This document shows, piece after piece, positions 23,501 to 36,950 of a stretch of DNA of 64,000 nt. Origin of the DNA: Osmia lignaria lignaria. Its lineage: Eukaryota; Arthropoda; Insecta; Hymenoptera; Megachilidae. The DNA lies in the NCBI RefSeq assembly GCF_051020975.1, contig NC_135045.1, positions 2,110,501-2,174,500 on the forward strand, in the 5' to 3' direction. The notes under the pieces are model-generated. The model was given only the letters and a program-made list of their open reading frames with translations. It was not told where the DNA came from and did no database searches. The position numbers and the translations under genes were made by a program. Position 1 is the first letter of the stretch, and each line of letters begins with the position of its first letter.

Positions 23501-26500
23501 ATGGATATATTTTTCTTAAATGAGTGTTAATATTATATTAATTTCTGACATTTAGTTTGCAAAAAATCAAGGATAAATTGATAACTAACTATTATAAAAC
23601 GAATAAAATTATAAACGTACCATCTTCATCATTCAATTTAGCATTACATGCCTTTTTACACATTGCTCTAAAAGACATATAGTAATCTGTAAGATCATTA
23701 TCTGTTTTCTTATCGAATCTGGCTATACTTTTAAATTTAGTCCAATCATATTGTGCTTTTTTTCTATCGTAATTAACACCATATGTAGAAACAACTCGTA
23801 AAAATTCACTTTCTTCACGACGAGACCATTTAGTTTTTTGTTCTTCGATACGAGTTCGCTCTCTTTCTTTCACCATAGCTTCCATTTTTTCTCTTCTTTC
23901 CATTTTCTGTATAAATTATGTAAAATAAGAAATAAATTATACTTTAGAAATTGTTATAGTTAAGTAGTATATTAAATATTATATCTCACCAAAAGATACA
24001 TAGCGAGTTGTTGTAAATCCCACCCTTGCATATTTAAAGGTGGTTCATTCATTGGTGAATTATGATTTATAGATGTTTCACTTTCCATTCCTGTTTTAGA
24101 TTTTTGTAATACTTTAACATCTTCCTTCTTCACGCTTCGTTGGTAAGAAGAAATTACACGACGCAAACGGGTGTTAAGGTCAACGACAGAAGGCCAAGCC
24201 TTCTCATCATCGAGCAAACCATCATTTCCTTCATGACTGCTACTAGGTTCTGGCCCAGGTGTATCTGCTTTACTAGATATAGCAGGTGAATCGGTAGGTG
24301 TTTCTCGACTAAATTTGTCGGAATCTTTTGAATCTTTCATCATTCCAATAGATTCAGCATCTTCAATATCATTTTCCAAGCTAGTATCATCTCTGCTGCT
24401 GCTACTGAAATTTTGAACAATTAAATTGAAATTATATTTTTGATTACACATATGTATAAAATAAGAAGTCATGTAACTTTTATAGTTGATTCAATTTCTA
24501 CTAAAAAAATATTCCTAACGCGCGTATATTTATAGAAACACACCCAATATACTTAACTGTGAATATAATAGTTAATTTGAAACTACAATTTAAGAATTTA
24601 CAATATTCAAATCAACAACATTTGTACATTTACCATTTTAAAATGCTATAGATACCAATAAATTATGTTATAAATTTGACATTATTAAGCATATATGAGA
24701 TGATCTATTTAAATTTATTAATGAATTGACTTTCTTTTCTATTATTTTAAACTGACTGAAAACCACTAAGTAATCTCTGAATATTGTCTGGTGTACATGT
24801 ACATCATTCTTCTCCACTGTAAATAAAAGCTTGTAGAAAGTAATATTTTAAAACAGATGGAAATACAGAATTATTTCGTTGTTAAATTACGAATAAAAAT
24901 ATGAGTAAAATGAAAAGGAAAATTTACACTAATTCCAGCAGAAGCATTATCTTAAGCGAATTTAAACAACATGCAAGCAATGTATGTTAGAATAAAACAG
25001 CAGTGGCACATAGATATATATGTATATAAAAAAAAAAAAAAACAGCATAAAGAGAATAATTACTTACTTATTTTGTATAATCTGAGACTGGGAAGGGGGA
25101 GGACAGCTTGAAATGAAAGAAAGCGCGGGATCGATCCTCATCTGGTCGTAATTCTCGTAGCCGTGTTTGTAGCAGCCAACTATTAAGGATTTGTCTGCTT
25201 GCAAGTCCCACCACTTCGCTGGTCGTTCCGTCAACTGTGGAGGGTTTATCCGCAACGCACTGTAGGGCGGTTTCATTTACAATTTGCCAATTTATGTATG
25301 CCAATTAGATATTAACATTATAAAAGTTTATATTTCCATGAATTTTAATAACCTCATGAACCACAATATTTGTTATTAAATAAATATAGAAAAGCTTATT
25401 TTATGAAATAAACTTAAATTATTATTTATAATTCTTTGTTTTTCTTTTTTTTTTTTAAAATAAACGGTTAAAAACTTTAACTTCCTGTTCTGTTTGCCCC
25501 TTTAATACAGTGCACTGCTTTTTAAATTGTTTCTTACCATGACCATTGCTGAGTTGACCATTTTTGACCATTTTAAGCCGTATAAAGTGGTTATAGTATT
25601 TTAAAAATTTGTGTTTATATTTATATAGATATTTATAGAACAGGATTGGGATGATATTTATATTAGTTAATATAGGATCAGTGATTAATGGTTTTTCTTT
25701 TATAGAGTTACAAAGTAAACAATTTAGCTCTATGAGCATTCCTCATACAATTACAGCTCCCAGGATAAACAAATACATTGCACATGCAACTATAAAGCTT
25801 TGTATAAGCATGTAAGTGCATGATATTTTATGATAAGTTGGTTGAGCACAGAATAATGGAGGTTTGTAAGTAATATGAGTATATAAAATCACTAACCTGA
25901 CGTGAACACCATCAGAAATATGTTGGACTAAATCTCCAATAATCTCGTGCTTGATATAATAAAGCATTCGGACGCGTAAAAGTACCCTGTATATAATAAA
26001 CAAAATTAATTACACTGTTTTATATAGTTTAATCAATTTAAAATTGTTTACCATCTGCTTGTTGCACTTACTTATTTGCGTGACGACTCAAGTGTTTCCT
26101 GTAGTTGCTTTCAAGAAATATATCTCCATCATATTTCTCAGCATTACTCCAATGATTAGGATCATTTGGACCTCCGTTAATCATTGATCCACGTGTTTCT
26201 CTACCTTCCCTAACTCGTCCTTTCTTCTTTTGCCTATTATTTCGTCCACCGGTATTGACACATACATTTTTTATCTTCTCTCCGTTTTCCACAGGCGTGA
26301 TAAGATCACAAATAAAGTTACGGATCTTTTCATCGCCACGATAGTAACGAAGACAGTATAGTAAAATGACCCGTGCGCAATCTTCAACATCAACTTCACG
26401 CCATCCTCGACGAAACTGGCTGTGTTGAAGAATTTCTTCCCATCGACCCCATCCGAAAGTGAGTAAACCTCGTTCAACTTTAAAGCATTCACTTCTTGCC

Positions 26501-29500
26501 CAGCTACCGTACACCACCTCACCTTCTCGGGGAACGTATTCGTCGCAAAACTTCCGAGTCTTTTTATTAAATTTATCTCTTCGTTTTTTACCTTATAATA
26601 ACAAATACAGACATACATTAACTTCATCATCAAATGTTTCATAGGGATATATAAAATATAAATAAATTTAACTTCTCAAGACAGAACCACGAATGATTTT
26701 GTAATAATAGTAAACTACAATATAAAAGTAGCAAGCACACAAATAGAAGTGTTACTAAAATGGTGTATTTGCTTCAGATTAATGAATGTATATGATTAGA
26801 AACTTTAAGTAAAAGGAATAAGAAATAAACTTTTTCTCTTGCGATTCAAAAATAATATATCGTGCTAAATGAAATGCTATTAAGAGTTAACTGGTGAATT
26901 AGGCGATATTAGGTGGAAGTGCAGACATATCATAAAACTTTTATCAAAAAGAAATAATAATTATTTGTAACTTTATATGAAATTAAAAATTAGGGATTTT
27001 ATATGTTAGAAGCAGAAGTGTTTGCCATGCATTGCATGTATTCCAAAATTATGTAACATGTTTTTAAGGATTTTTTTTTACTGTAGGAAACATTTGGCAT
27101 AATTTTGGAACTTCATATAATAGAATAACACCGACAATAGCTTATTCAGCAAAAATAAAAATACTTCTATATATTTAAACTTATCACACTGGACATGCGT
27201 AAGCATAATTATGTTTCTCCATGTGTATAAAGATGTTAGTATGTTAGTTAAAAAAAAAAATATAATAAAAAAAAAGTTATATTTTACTGCGTTTTATTTA
27301 AGTTCGTGTTATTAAGATCACCTATTAATGTACACTCAATCATGGGTCACTTTCACGGAATAATATTAACTTTTGAAACGTCTTGAACAGTTTATATTTC
27401 AGTGTACGAAAATTTTCATGAATGTATTTCATGAGTGTATTAAATTGATAACGAGACTACCAGTTTGCAATAGGAATATTGTTAAAAATATCTCGAACAA
27501 AATATATAAACATGGCTCTATACCTTTGTAATTACCGTAGATCAGTAATCCACGTCAGGTAACACAGTAATTCGATGAAGTAATAATGCTAAGAATGGTA
27601 TTGTGTTTTAACATGCATTTAATAACGAACATACCTCTACCTGTTAACCCACTACTTGTTTCATCATCGCTGTTATCATCTGAACTATCGAGGTCCGACA
27701 TAACAACAGATTCATCATGGCCATATCGTTTGATTTGTGTTCTTCGTCTTGGTTCTGATATTACTAATTCATCTTCTTCCTTTTTCTCCGTCGTATCAAT
27801 TTCTGCTTTCTTTGCCCATTTTTTCCAAAAATCTGGATCGTCAATATTAATATCTGATCGATTGGAAGAACATGCAAAGCTAGCTTTTGAAAACGTTGAA
27901 CCTTTCTCCGCTTCTATCGTAATAATCTGTGCGATTGAAATTACTTACATTAACACTACTTAAATACAATATTTTAATCTAATTAAATAGTAAGCATTTA
28001 TTTAATTTACCTGTGTTCTTCGTTCAAGTATTTGTTCTATATCTTCTTCACAAAACTTATCTCCAGCATTATCATCATCCATAATAGCACCATAAGCACC
28101 CTTCTTTAACAAATCTTCAATCTCTTTCTTAGTCAACTGTTTATTACTAGGATCTTTACCTCCTTGGCTGGTGTTCATTGATTGCAAAATAGCTTTGTCT
28201 AATCCAAGTTTTAAAGAAGCTTTATCGAACATTTCTCTTTCATAAGTGTTTCGACAAAGCAAACGATATACTTTAACCATCTTTTGTTGACCAATTCTAT
28301 GACATCGAGCTTGAGCCTGTATAAAAAGTACTCAGTTTATCTAACTTTAATCTAACAATTAATAAAATATTCTAATAACTACTTTATTTGTTAACCTGTA
28401 AGTCATTTTGTGGATTCCAGTCACTGTCGTATATAATAACTGTATCTGCTGCTGTAAGATTGATACCTAGACCCCCTGCTTTAGTACAAAGAAGAAAGAC
28501 AAATCTATCCGAATCAGGTTTACTATAACGATCAATGGCAGCTTGTCTTAAATTTCCTCGAATTCGACCATCAATTCTTTCGTATGGATACCTAAACAAG
28601 TATTTTTAACTGAGAATTTTGATACCAACATCTTCATGAATAAAGAAAAGAAATTCGCAATAAATATTGTTATTATAAGATCAATAACTTACTTTTTATA
28701 CAATAAATAGTCTTCTAACAAATCTAAACATTTCACCATCTGACTAAATATCAATACTCTGTGCCCGCTAGCTTTCAGTTTCGGCAGCAATTTATCAATT
28801 AAAACCATTTTTCCAGAGCTGTTTACTAGCGCATGGTAATAAGCTTCTGAATCTTCCTTTTCACCAGTCTTATAATCCAACTGTATTTGATCTTCTGCAC
28901 CATTAAGTAGGAATGGATGAATACAGCACTTTCTTAATTCCATCATTGTATTCATAAGGTTCGGAATGTTAGCTGATGTGGTGCCTTTTGCGAGAAAAGA
29001 GAAATTTCTTTCTAAGATACCACGGTAATATTTTTTCTGTATATTTGTTAATTCCACCTAAAAGAAAAAAAATTATTAAATTATGTATTAAAAAATAATA
29101 AATCAATTTTTATCAATTTAATCGAAAAATTTTTCGTTAATAATTGTAATTACCTCAACTACTGTTTCTTCCTTTGGAGCTAATGATTTTTCCACATCTT
29201 CTTTAAGTCGACGCAACATCATTGGCTTTAAAAGAAGTTGTAATTTATGAACTTCACTTTCACTACTCAAATTACCAAATTCTTTAAGGAATGCTTCACT
29301 ACTGGAAAACTGTACTGGTTCAAGAAAGTTTAATAACGAGAAAAGCTCATTGACATTATTTTGCAAAGGTGTACCAGATAAAAGAACTCTGTGTTCTAAA
29401 TTCAATTGTCTAAGACCTTCAAGTAATTTGCAATTCCTATTCTTCAGCCTATGAGCTTCGTCTATAACACAGAGTCTCCAATTATATCCCCGTAATTCGT

Positions 29501-32500
29501 TAAAGTCTGTTATAATTATTTCAAACGTAGTTATCAGTACATTAAATTTGATCAAATCTTTAATTTGTTGTCCTTTTTCATTTTTATAATAAACTTCGTA
29601 TTCTTGAAGCATTGTTCGACTCGCTGCACTGTAAACAATGAAGTATATAGTACGAAGCACTTTAATCTTAAATATGAAAATGTAGTTGGTAAACTTACGA
29701 TCCATGATATACTACAACATTCATATCAGTCCAACTTTCAAATTCACGTTGCCAATTTGGAATGGTTGAAAGAGGCGCTATAATTAAAAATGGTCCACGA
29801 ATGCCATATTTATAAACAGCGTCCACAAATGTTAAGGACTGTATAGTTTTTCCTAAGCCCATTTCATCCGCAAGAATGCAATTATGGCCGTTATACCACG
29901 AGAAAAGTAACCAATTAAGACCTTCTAATTGATACGGTCGTAAACTATTATTATTTTTGTAAATTGGCGATTCTTCTAATTTTACCCATGCTGAGGCATT
30001 TGGTTTCTTTTTCGGCTAAATAGATTTTTATACAGGTGAGCATTAAATATTTGACTTAGATTTAATTTTATTAATAATTTTAATTTAAAAAATAACTATA
30101 CATAAATAATGTATAATGTATTACCTTCCATTGATCTTTAGGAGGCACTTTATTAAATTTTATAAATTGAGCTATCTTTTCTGGATCAACATCTTCTTCT
30201 AGTTCCCATGTAGAATCTTCATATTGAAGAGATCGCCATTTAACCAGATAATGTTTTAAAGTTTCTCCAGTTGTTGGATCTGTGTGGGTTGCTTCATCGA
30301 GTACTCTGTCCACTTCCACAAAATCTGGATTGAATGGATCATCTTCAGTCTGAAAAAGCCATTAATTACCTTTTATCACTAACTTACAATTCTTTATTTT
30401 TATACAAGATTATCATAATTAATATTGTAATTAATAATATAATTGGCTGTAAGTAACAGATACTATTAATAAAGTACATAATTCATAAGTCAATAGTTAC
30501 ATTTTCAAAGATATTCGTATTTTGTTGTTGCCTCTGTTTAAATCTCTTTAATTTGGCTTGAATTCGTTTATCGCCTTTGTATAACTCTTCTTCAGTTCTC
30601 CATTCACAATGTAAGTATGAGAAATTTCTATACTTAACAAAATATTCCTCAACTTCCACTATTTGAGGTTTTACATCTACTACAGCACTTTCTTGTTTAG
30701 ATTCTGTAACTGCTTCTTCATGTTTACTCTTATCTTTTACATCATTATCATCAGTGTCTTTATCCTCAGAAATTTCTGCATCCTTTTCATCTTTGTTGGT
30801 TGCTTCCGAAACCAACTCTTTTTCAGATACTTCTTCCTTTAATTCATCTTCTTTTTCCTCACCCTTTGTATCAGATACGGTATTTTCATTTTTTTCCTCG
30901 GATGATTCTGCTTTCACTTCCGGAATTGTTGGCTTAATCTCTCTCTTTCCTATACGAGAACACAATATGTGTTGCACAACCATAGAATCTTCATCCGTTG
31001 TATTCTGTAATGTTATAAAAATGATTTTTATTTAAAATTTCGAAGTATTAAAAAATACAATATTATATAATACATACTATATATACAAAATTAGGCTTAT
31101 TTGGCCCAACTTCACCACCCTCATTATCTTTTTTTACAGAGACAGGTTTTGTTGTGTTTACACCATCTACTTTTTTAGAAAGTTGAGCATCCTGAAGAGG
31201 TACGTCGTCATCGGAAAATCTAAGCATTACGTCATCTACGTATTTTTTACGATGCGTATTTCTCGCAGAACGTCTTTTATTATCATCCCCAGCTTCTGGA
31301 GATGGTGGTGGCGTTGCCGCTAATTCTTCTCCGTCAGAATCAGGCGCAATTCGACTTTTCCGCTTTCTGAAAGGATTGTATAAATCTTAAAAATAAGAAA
31401 CGTTTACTGCAAAAGAAAAACATTTTAAACAACGTACTTCGAACTTCTCGGAGATTTTCCTGCTGAAACTTTTCCAACAGATCTTTTACGAGCAGCAGCT
31501 TTCTTTTTATTAGGAGTAGCAGTTTCTATGTTTGTACCGGCATCTGAATTATCTTCTTTCTTCTCATCCGTTGGACTATCCTCCGACTCCGTTTTCTGCT
31601 TACTTTGATCTTTTGTTTCAACTATCAAAGGCTCGGAAGTTGAAGAATCTACTTGCTCTTGATCACCTTGAATGGACGGTTCAGATAACTTTACATCTGC
31701 TTCTTTAATTGCACTTGAATCAGAAACAGCAGTTTCCTCTGTTTCTTGTGCAATTTCATCATCAGCCGATTCAGACTGATTAGTTTTTCTGTGAAAATGC
31801 AACGTATTTGATGAAATAATCTCTTAAGAAATACATATATATATTTAAAAAGACAAATAAGATAACTTACTTTCTATTACGTTTTGTTGAATCCTTATCT
31901 TTATTTCTCTTTCTTGGTGCTTTAGGAGATTTTGCTTCCTTTGGTGGTTTTGGTTCTTTTTTAACTTTTGGCTCTTTTGGTTCCTTCGGTTCTTTTGGTT
32001 CCTTTGGTTTACGCGGTTTCCTAGGAGGACGTGATTTTCTACCCTTGTTCCATTCGTCTTCTATATCACCTGAAGATGGCTTGATATCCTCGGAATCTGC
32101 AGCACTATCAACAATATTGCTACTATCTCCTGGAGTTACTTGATTATCTGACAATGGCTGTTCTGGTTGTTGTTGAGTAGTAACTATAGGAGGAGCAACT
32201 GCTTCTTTATCGGCCTTCTTTCTGCTCTTTTTAGCTCTAGGTGTACCTTTACTACGACCACGACCAGTAGTGCTTGAAACCTATTAAATGTTTAAAAAGA
32301 TTGTACCATTTTTCCTTTTTCTCTCGAAAATAAGCAAAACAAAGATAATAAATCAATGACTTACCTGTGGACTATCCACAACAGCTGTTGTAAACATAGG
32401 AGTTTGTAATATGCACTGAGGCCCACCATTACATTGATCATTACTCTCATGTTGTTGTAAAGCTTGTAACTTTTCTTGTATAGCAACAATTTTTTCTTGA

Positions 32501-34692
32501 TTCTCAGTAGCTGGAGGCATGCAGTACAATTCTTGCAACTGTTGTTGCAAAGCAGCTCTTTCTTGATGATGCGTAACGGGAGTACAAGAAGTACTAAAAC
32601 CACCAGATGTAACTCCAGTTGATGTTGGATTTGGTGGCATATTGTACATGTTTGGTATAGTATTACCACTAATCATATCACCACTAGAAGGATATTGTTG
32701 ACCAGAACCCACCATCATTTCATTTGGAAAGATATTATTTTTCGGGATATTTGTGTATTCCGTAAAATTTTGTTGTACAGGATGAGAAGTTTGTGAATTT
32801 GGCACTGACACTGCAGTTTGATGAGAAGGTAATACTATACTACTGCTCTGATTAACTGTAGGAATTTGTTGACCATTTAAATGTGTAGGAGGGACTTGAT
32901 TAGTTTGACTTGGTAACTGAGGAGTTGTATTTTGTATGGGAGCTTGTAACTGTGGTTGATGTGGTATTTGAGGTGGAATTAATGGTGCATTTTGAGGCAC
33001 TATACCAACTTGTGATGTGACAAGAGGTTGAGATTGTTGTGTTGATTGTTGCGGTACTTGTTGTGATATACAAACAGGAGTTGACTGAGATGGCTGTGAT
33101 GGCTGTGCTAATTGAGACTGAGAAATTTGAGGTTGTGATTGTTGTGGTTGATTTAATGTAGATTGTGGAGATTGAGCAATTGGTGCTTGCTGTTGAGTAG
33201 TATTGATTTGCTGCACTTGTTGAGACTGTTGTCCTAATTGTTGCACTTGACTCAGTTGTGGTTGTTGCGAAGGCTGCAAAGGTTGTTGAGATTGCACTGG
33301 AGATTGTTGCATCGATACTACCTGAGGCTGATTCAAATGAATTTGCTGTACTTGTTGCTGTGGACAATTAATAGGTTGCTGTTGATTGTGCTGCTGCTGC
33401 TGCTGTTGTGTTGCTTGACTGCTAACTGCAGGTTGCTGAGAGTGTGCAGTTATATTACTGCTAGCTGGTGCACAGCTTACTGCATTTATTTCTAAATGCT
33501 GATCAGGCTGTTTTGTATCACATTTACTCTGATTTTCAACGGTAGAAACAGGAGTCTGAATTTGACTTTGCGTTATCTGTTGTTGAGGCAATGCTGGTAA
33601 ACTTGGACAATCAACATTTCCATTTGTACTAGAAGAAGCTGGTAAAGATTGTACAGTTTCTTGAGAAATTTTTCCAGCTGTATGTTCCAAAGGTGAATTA
33701 TTTTGAGAATTATTTTGCATTAAAGGGTCAGTTGGTTGATTAAGCACATCCTGCTGTGGTTCCTGAACATTTTGATGCAATACTTCACTTTCTTGTTTTG
33801 GAGGTTCAATTGGGTTATGAACAGAGTCTGTAGAATCTCTAGTTGTAGTTTCTGCAACACTGTGAACAGTTTCTGTTCCCGTTACTGGAAACATTGGTGT
33901 GCTTTGTTCAGATACAGGAGGTTGAGCTTCCACTACAGGTCTATCTTCACTTGTATTTGGCCTTATTTGTGATTGTTGTTGCTGCTGCTGCTGCTGCTGT
34001 TGTTGTTGTTGTTGTTGTTGTTGATGTGACCATTGAGCTGGCATTGGCATTCTAGGACCTGTTATAGGTTGTATAGAATTTTGTGCAGTAGACTGAGATA
34101 AAATGTTCGGTGTTTGCGACATCGCTGGGCGTGCTTGGTATTGATTGTAATCTTGATTTGAAACATTTGAATTTGATGCGGCAACGCCAGGAATTACCAT
34201 TTGCTCCAGTGCTTGAAGTGTAGTTTGTTGTGAAGATGGATTCATTTGCATTGAAGCTGGAGGGCAAGGTGACACAGACATTGTAGCAGGCTGATTTGAT
34301 TGTTGATGTGGAAGTTGAACATGTGGGTGAGGGGATAAGGTATTGGGTTTAGCTGGTGACATAATAGGTCTAGGAGACATCTGTTGTTGCACTGCTGGTG
34401 GTCGTGGTGACATCTGAGGCCTAGGTGACATTTGAGGAGATAATTGTGGAAAAGTTGCACGATACTGTGGACTTGTTGCATGTTTGGCAGTACCAAACTG
34501 TGTTGCTGGTCCAGAATGTTGAGGTTGATTGAACATTGAAGATGCATGATGGGAATATTGAGGATCTATTGGTTGTTGCTGTGGATTAGGATGTTGTGTA
34601 TGTTGAGGATATTGTTGAGTATGCGAAGGATGTGTTTGATGAGTTGGATGAGATGGATGATGATGTGGCATCCTTTGTGGAGGTTGTTGATT

Positions 34693-34723
<31 letters not shown>

Positions 34724-35550
34724 TGAATAGCAGAAGCAAAGCCTGGATATCCAGGAGACGTTTGGTACATCGTCACTGAGTTCCCTTGCTGATAATGTTG
34801 CTGTTGCCCAACCATATGTTGATAAACACTACCCGTTCCACCCGTTTGCATTGCTTGATGCGGTACACCCATAGTTCCTATCATGCTTTGCTGATTACCG
34901 AAATGTTGTTGTTGCTGTAATTTTTGATTCATAACTCCACCCTGATCTTGTTGATGAGAATATTGTGGAGGTATATGTTGCCGATAAGTACCAGGTTGTG
35001 GTGCCATCTGATTATAATGTCTTTGCATTTGTGGGTAAGCACTTCCACTACCTGGCCATCCTTGCATACTTGGATCCATAGACATATTTGCTCTAGTCAT
35101 TGAATGCTGTTGTTCCATTGAATACATATTATCATTATAATTAGGATATTGTCCTCCACTACCAGGATGAGGTCCTCTATGTTGCGGTGCCATATTTCGA
35201 GCTTGATTTTGAAATGCTCCTGGCACGATAGCACGCTGTGGTGCACCACTGTCAAATGTTCCAAGATTCTGATTAAACATATTGCGCTGTGATGGATTTT
35301 GCAATTGATTAGAACTTCCAAATTCAGGTCCACCAAATGAAGTTAGTTTTTGAAGCGAAGATTCTTGAGATATATAAGATTGACTAATGTAACTCCCTCC
35401 TCCATTAACACCAGGGTTAGGACCATCTCTAGATACTACCACAGAATTAGTTGTGCCTGCAGGGTCAAAATGATCGTTCCCCCCGAGGTCAGGAAGAGCA
35501 TCAAGCATCGAGCCACTAACATCTTCACCAAACAAATCGTACGAGTCCAT
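18154..35550 (-). CDS. kis: Kismet: CHD7/8/9-family chromatin-remodelling ATPase
   Basis: Kismet is a nuclear chromodomain remodeler of the CHD7-9 class that promotes transcription elongation. Twenty-three exons join in frame to 4,339 residues: 35550-32365, 32280-31871, 31788-31438, 31366-31078, 31004-30501, 30349-30125, 30015-29699, 29628-29154, 29057-28693, 28591-28396, 28316-28011, 27926-27635, 26591-26072, 25986-25897, 25259-25068, 24404-23990, 23906-23621, 23377-22125, 21821-21578, 21488-21209, 21137-20993, 20921-20169, 20079-18154. The order is: Gln/Pro-rich N-terminus (1-1062), basic/acidic linker with AT-hook-like RPPRKPRKPK, chromodomain 1 (about 1413-1580, with an acidic insertion), chromodomain 2 (about 1581-1655), SNF2 ATPase (ADEMGLGKT, VIDEAHRLKN), helicase C (VLIFSQMVKCLDLL, ARCHRIGQQK), SANT/SLIDE-like segments (GWGRWEEIL), and a BRK domain (NRLTGKKVTGSKAPQLKRLG) split by the last intron. 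All ATPase motifs look intact. Alternative short isoforms are likely but not visible. Confidence 0.96.
18455..18600 (-). repeat. Imperfect 6/12-bp tandem repeat coding Ser/Thr/Pro
   Basis: Words GTAGAT, GTAGGC and GTAGAC alternate on the plus strand. In kismet's frame they encode repeated Thr-Pro-Thr-Ser units near the C-terminus, a low-complexity linker likely to vary in length between individuals. Confidence 0.75.
20464..20580 (-). repeat. CAG/CAA polyglutamine tract in kismet
   Basis: An uninterrupted CTG/TTG run on the plus strand (pure CTG from about 20468 to 20503) encodes a long Gln run interrupted by a few Ser and His, in the exon before the BRK domain. The pure CAG core makes it a prime length-variable microsatellite. 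Confidence 0.85.
31930..32030 (-). repeat. Lys-Glu-Pro tripeptide repeat in kismet
   Basis: A 9-bp unit repeated several times encodes KEPKEPKEPKEP next to the AT-hook-like RPPRKPRKPK stretch, in the linker N-terminal to the chromodomains. It may contribute to DNA or chromatin contact; that is inference. Confidence 0.65.
33972..34023 (-). repeat. Second polyglutamine tract in kismet N-terminus
   Basis: TTG and CTG triplets in tandem encode about 18 consecutive Gln in exon 1. The whole exon is Gln-rich, with shorter runs near 33385-33410 and 34690-34720. Confidence 0.8.
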
Positions 35551-35655
35551 GTCTATGCTGCAGGACTCTTCGCCTCTATTTTAGGCTTAAGAGAATATTG
35601 TATAGTCTCTCTTATAGTCATTAACGTGCCCATTGTTAATTCACGTCTTTTTTGC
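35551..35655 (-). other. kis: Kismet 5' UTR part of the first coding exon
   Basis: Upstream of ATG 35550 the minus strand runs to a good acceptor (TTGTTTCAG) whose exon side begins at 35655. This implies a spliced non-coding leader whose upstream exon lies farther right, with mir-965 in the intron. Confidence 0.65.
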
Positions 35656-35781
35656 CTGAAACAATGTGTACAAATAACTTCATATAAATTTTAGAATTTT
35701 TTATATTTCACTAAGATATTTGTTCAATTATCATATATATTAGTTTTAAATAATTCAATATAAATGTACATGTTGATAGTA

Positions 35782-35871
35782 ACAAATGCCAAAGGGGAAA
35801 AGCTATACGCTTATGGCTTAATTTTTCATAATCGCTATAACCTTTCCCCCTTGGAAGATGTCCTCATTTGT
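35782..35871 (-). ncRNA. mir-965: mir-965 precursor hairpin in the kismet 5' leader intron
   Basis: The minus strand folds into one imperfect hairpin: the 5' arm (35865 down to about 35838) pairs with the 3' arm (about 35815 down to 35788) with few mismatches and a loop of about 20 bases. The 3' arm at 35813-35792 reads TAAGCGTATAGCTTTTCCCC followed by TT, which from memory equals mature miR-965-3p of Drosophila. It lies on kismet's strand about 130 bases upstream of the first coding exon's acceptor. In Drosophila mir-965 is also, to my knowledge, inside a kismet intron. It is probably processed from the kismet primary transcript. Confidence 0.93.
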
Positions 35872-36950
35872 AATACTATGTACAGATATGTATAAACTAT
35901 TATCATTTATCTTTATAAATGTAAAGATATCCTAAAGTACTACTATTATAAACAATAAAATAGATACATAACAAACATCACACACTAAATATTTATATCC
36001 CTATTTACTTTTCAATGCATAATAATTGACATAAAAGATAAGTGTAAATGTTCAAGAACTTAAGCTTTATACATTTACATTTATTTCTCTAAAAATGTGA
36101 ATATCGTACAAAGCTTATTTTTCCTAGACTTAGTTTATTACAATTTATTCATCATTTTCTATATATTGAAGATATTTATACTTTCTTATGGTGTAATCAG
36201 ATTGATATAACCTAATATTATAAAAAAATAAAAAGTGATATACATTAACTAAAAATAACATACTTTGATTTCATATATTCATTAAAAACAATAGAAAGGA
36301 TCTGTTACTTAGCCATACATATACAAAAGATAAAAATTACAATTTGTTGCTATATTCTAAATAAAATTTCAATGAAAATGGTATAAAAAATTAAAATATA
36401 TCATTAAAAAAATCAATTAGTTTCTACTCACATTTTTAAATGTTTAAAAACATATTAGTTACTTAATACTTTATTCGTTTAAACATAATAATGAAAATTT
36501 GAAATTATAATTAATGAATTGTTGATGAGCTTTTAAATTAACCAATATCTTTTGAAAGTAACAATATGGTATTATTGCACGATACTAATTGACACGCTGG
36601 TAGAATTGGGAAACTTAATCTATACAATCAGGGAATATTAATGCACGGATACGTAAACATAAAATGAAAAACCAAATTAAAAAAAAAAACACCTTACGAA
36701 CCTGAAGCACTAACAGTGGCACTAAACTGTACAAAAGAATATTTCTTGTGCTCGTAGAATATAAACTAAAATACACACACATTAAGTATATTACAAGGGT
36801 GAACAGAAGAAACTGTAAGATGGGTATAGAAAGTTCTCACACTTTATTTCGAGTGTATTTTATTCTTGAGAATTTCTCTTTGAATCAGCAAAAATTTTAA
36901 CGCACGACGAACAAAATACGAGTATATTATAATGTCAAAAGTAATTGAAA
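35872..36950. other. AT-rich non-coding DNA, probable kismet leader intron
   Basis: No open frame or RNA structure is supported in this stretch. It is AT-rich with many homopolymer runs, and by position should be part of the kismet leader intron. Confidence 0.45.

Noticed and set aside
25455..26003. Minus-strand frames between kismet exons
   Set aside because: Only the 90-base part 25897-25986 matches CHD sequence (RVRMLYYIKHEIIGD); the rest is AT-rich intron.
32361..33495. Frames of 70-155 codons overlapping kismet exon 1
   Set aside because: They are alternative-frame readings of CAG/CAA-rich sequence (Leu- or Ser/Thr-rich products).
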